Position numbers and translations under genes: made by a program
Assembly (NCBI GenBank): GCA_020026395.1
Contig: JAHHQM010000011.1
Location: 1 to 60,613, forward strand
Length of the DNA stretch: 60,613 nt
Source: Alistipes sp.
Lineage (GTDB): Bacteria > Bacteroidota > Bacteroidia > Bacteroidales > Rikenellaceae
Reading direction: 5' to 3'
Shown: in pieces, positions 59,158 to 60,613 of the stretch
Layout of the letters: every line of letters starts with the position of its first letter
Position numbering within the stretch: position 1 is the first letter of the stretch
Notes under the pieces: generated by a model
What the model was told of the DNA's origin: nothing
The model's input: only the letters and a program-made list of their open reading frames with translations
Database searches by the model: none

Positions 59158-59907
59158 TTACTCCTCGGCTTCGTCGTCGTCCTCTTCCTTCATGGTGTGG
59201 TATACGTTGGTCACGTCATCATCCTCTTCCAGACGCTCGACCATCTTCTCGATCGACTCGCGACCCTCGGCATCCAACTCCTTGGTATCGGTCGGGATAC
59301 GTACCGACTCACCCGAGATGATCTCGTATTTGTTGTCATCCAACCACTTCTGGACGTTACCGAATGCCTCATAGGGAGCATATACCGTGAACGAACCGTC
59401 CTCCTCGGCATAGAACTCGTCTACCTCCAGGTCGATCATCTCCAACTCCAATTCCTCGGGATCGGGAGCCGTCATGCCCTCACCGGGTTTGAACTTGAAC
59501 ACACACTTGTGCTCGAACAAGAAGGCAACCGATCCGCTGTTACCCAGCTGACCGCCGCACTTGTTGAAGTGCATACGCATATTGGCAACCGTACGGTTGG
59601 TATTATCGGTAGCGGTCTCCACCAGGAAAGCGATACCGTGAGGGCCGTAGCCTTCGTAAACAAATTCCTTGTAATCGGCAGAGTCTTTTTCAGTTGCACG
59701 TTTGATCGCACGCTCAACGTTCTCCTTGGGCATGTTTTCAGCCTTTGCATTCTGAATCAAAAGGCGAAGACGGGTATTGGCTGAAGGATCGGGACCGGCA
59801 GCTTTAACGGAAATTTCGATCTCCTTACCAATTTTCGTAAAGACACGAGCCATGTGTCCCCAACGCTTAAACTTACGCGCTTTGCGATATTCAAATGCTC
59901 TTCCCAT
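59158..59907 (-). CDS. yebC: YebC/PmpR family protein
   Basis: A 249-residue protein of the YebC family, named as transcription regulators but in recent work tied to translation of proline-rich stretches. The Bacteroidota start 'MGRAFEYRKARKFKRW' and the core 'NTRLRLLIQNAKAENMPKENVERAIKRA' are present. The C terminus is a long acidic tail. ATG 59907 was chosen for its family N terminus. The proline-rich protein at 6245 would be a natural client. It is monocistronic. Confidence 0.95.
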   Translation of the reverse strand: MGRAFEYRKARKFKRWGHMARVFTKIGKEIEISVKAAGPDPSANTRLRLLIQNAKAENMPKENVERAIKRATEKDSADYKEFVYEGYGPHGIAFLVETATDNTNRTVANMRMHFNKCGGQLGNSGSVAFLFEHKCVFKFKPGEGMTAPDPEELELEMIDLEVDEFYAEEDGSFTVYAPYEAFGNVQKWLDDNKYEIISGESVRIPTDTKELDAEGRESIEKMVERLEEDDDVTNVYHTMKEEDDDEAEE

Positions 59908-59941
59908 GATATATTGATTAAATTAATTTTCAATTAGAACG

Positions 59942-59949
59942 CAAAGTTA
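59942..59949 (-). promoter_or_regulatory. -7 box of yebC
   Basis: TAACTTTG on the minus strand, 34 nt before the ATG. Confidence 0.72.
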
Positions 59950-60152
59950 TAAAATAAGAATTAGAAAAGAAAAAATATAGGGTTTAATCTTAACCGACAC
60001 CCCGTGAAATCGCCCCTTCACGGCAAAGATCCGTCAAAATGCCCGAAATATTTCAAAAACAGCCCACTCCGACGGTCACCTTGCCCGTCGCGGATCCTCC
60101 GTTTTCGGAGTTCTGATGTATATCAAATATATCCGTCTTGGGGGCAGGACAT

Positions 60153-60181
60153 AAAAAAGGTCAGACATAAAGTCTGACCTT
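60153..60181 (-). terminator. terminator of 5S rRNA
   Basis: AAGGTCAGAC pairs perfectly with GTCTGACCTT, loop ATAAA; a T-run follows on the minus strand. Confidence 0.93.
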
Positions 60182-60183
60182 GA

Positions 60184-60297
<114 letters not shown>

Positions 60298-60613
60298 TTA
60301 TCTTGACCGAAGTACAACCTTCGGATTCAACTCTTGATTACACGTGCAAAGATACAACAAAAAACGAATAAACGGAATGAAATGCTTAAAAAACACTTTT
60401 CAGCCCCCAATTAAAGCAAGGTTTTCTATAAGAGTTCTGCTTTCAAAGCACCCTGACACCTATACACTCCGCACCCCGCTATCGGATTCAAGACCGCTCT
60501 TCCATACCCATTTCCCCGCCCGATATACAATCACACCTATTTAAAATATAAGGGCAGAAATCGCCTCTAATCTGCGAAAGGAGCATAGCCGAGTCTGATA
60601 TTCTTATCTACCA
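60298..60613. other. spacer upstream of 5S rRNA
   Basis: About 316 bp to the right window edge. Apart from the -7 box at 60347-60354, no feature is recognised. There is no 23S 3' end and no tRNA. Confidence 0.4.
60347..60354 (-). promoter_or_regulatory. -7 box upstream of 5S rRNA
   Basis: TATCTTTG on the minus strand, about 50 nt before the 5S gene. It may give the 5S RNA its own start. Confidence 0.5.

Noticed and set aside
60355..60613. 23S rRNA 3' end at the right window edge
   Set aside because: None of the conserved 23S 3'-terminal sequence is recognisable on either strand.

Overview
The window is chromosomal DNA from a member of the Bacteroidota, most likely a Bacteroidales gut bacterium close to Alistipes/Rikenellaceae. 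Evidence seen directly: almost every gene lacks a Shine-Dalgarno sequence; promoters follow the Bacteroidota pattern TTTG-N19-TAnnTTTG (clearest before rpsP, tRNA-Ala, a beta-barrel gene and yceD); S16 carries an Ala/Glu-rich tail; and families typical of this phylum are present (bat/moxR operon, BatC-like TPR protein, MGRAFE-type YebC, GNAT-nitrilase fusion, split LysO). The genus is an inference from overall gene content and moderately high GC.

Layout. (1) 262-8071, plus strand: six exported proteins of little-known families (FlgT/LPP20-like domains, a DUF6175-like protein, a helical-repeat protein and a proline-rich transglutaminase-like protein). This is the best candidate in the window for an undescribed envelope system. 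(2) 8185-15092: housekeeping and small-molecule genes (engB, prs, an SDR and a metallo-hydrolase, a Kv-type ion channel, a GNAT-nitrilase fusion, the two halves of LysO). (3) 15130-26643, minus strand: an eleven-gene surface-glycan operon. It holds a 4,6-dehydratase, an aminotransferase and a PglD/NeuD-type acetyltransferase (a diamino-sugar set), an ATP-grasp enzyme, a Nudix hydrolase, a CBS-nucleotidyltransferase, three glycosyltransferases, a Wzx-like flippase and a Wzy-like polymerase. (4) 27237-34343: two tRNA genes, cysQ, rplU-rpmA, a periplasmic thioredoxin, rpsP, rimM-mnmA and a decayed phosphatase-fold protein, with two odd repeat-bearing spacers. (5) 34669-39776: ppdK behind a long leader, an esterase-DUF1653 fusion, a small beta-barrel and the RNase P RNA. 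(6) 39854-45541, minus strand: the moxR-DUF58-bat operon in an unusual order. (7) 45729-50397: purB, a DUF4834-like protein with mlaE-mlaF, and gap. (8) 50797-54289: a PepSY-like lipoprotein divergent from an OmpR-type two-component system and an unknown third gene. (9) 54391-58703: the yceD-rpmF-plsX-fabH lipid/ribosome block, a PepSY-like protein that seems to have lost its stop codon, and ferritin. (10) 59158-60297: yebC and a 5S rRNA gene.

Many transcription units end in strong intrinsic terminators, several serving convergent genes. I saw no CRISPR array, insertion sequence, integrase or prophage. The long antisense reading frames opposite ppdK, the bat genes and the glycan genes look like by-products of codon bias.
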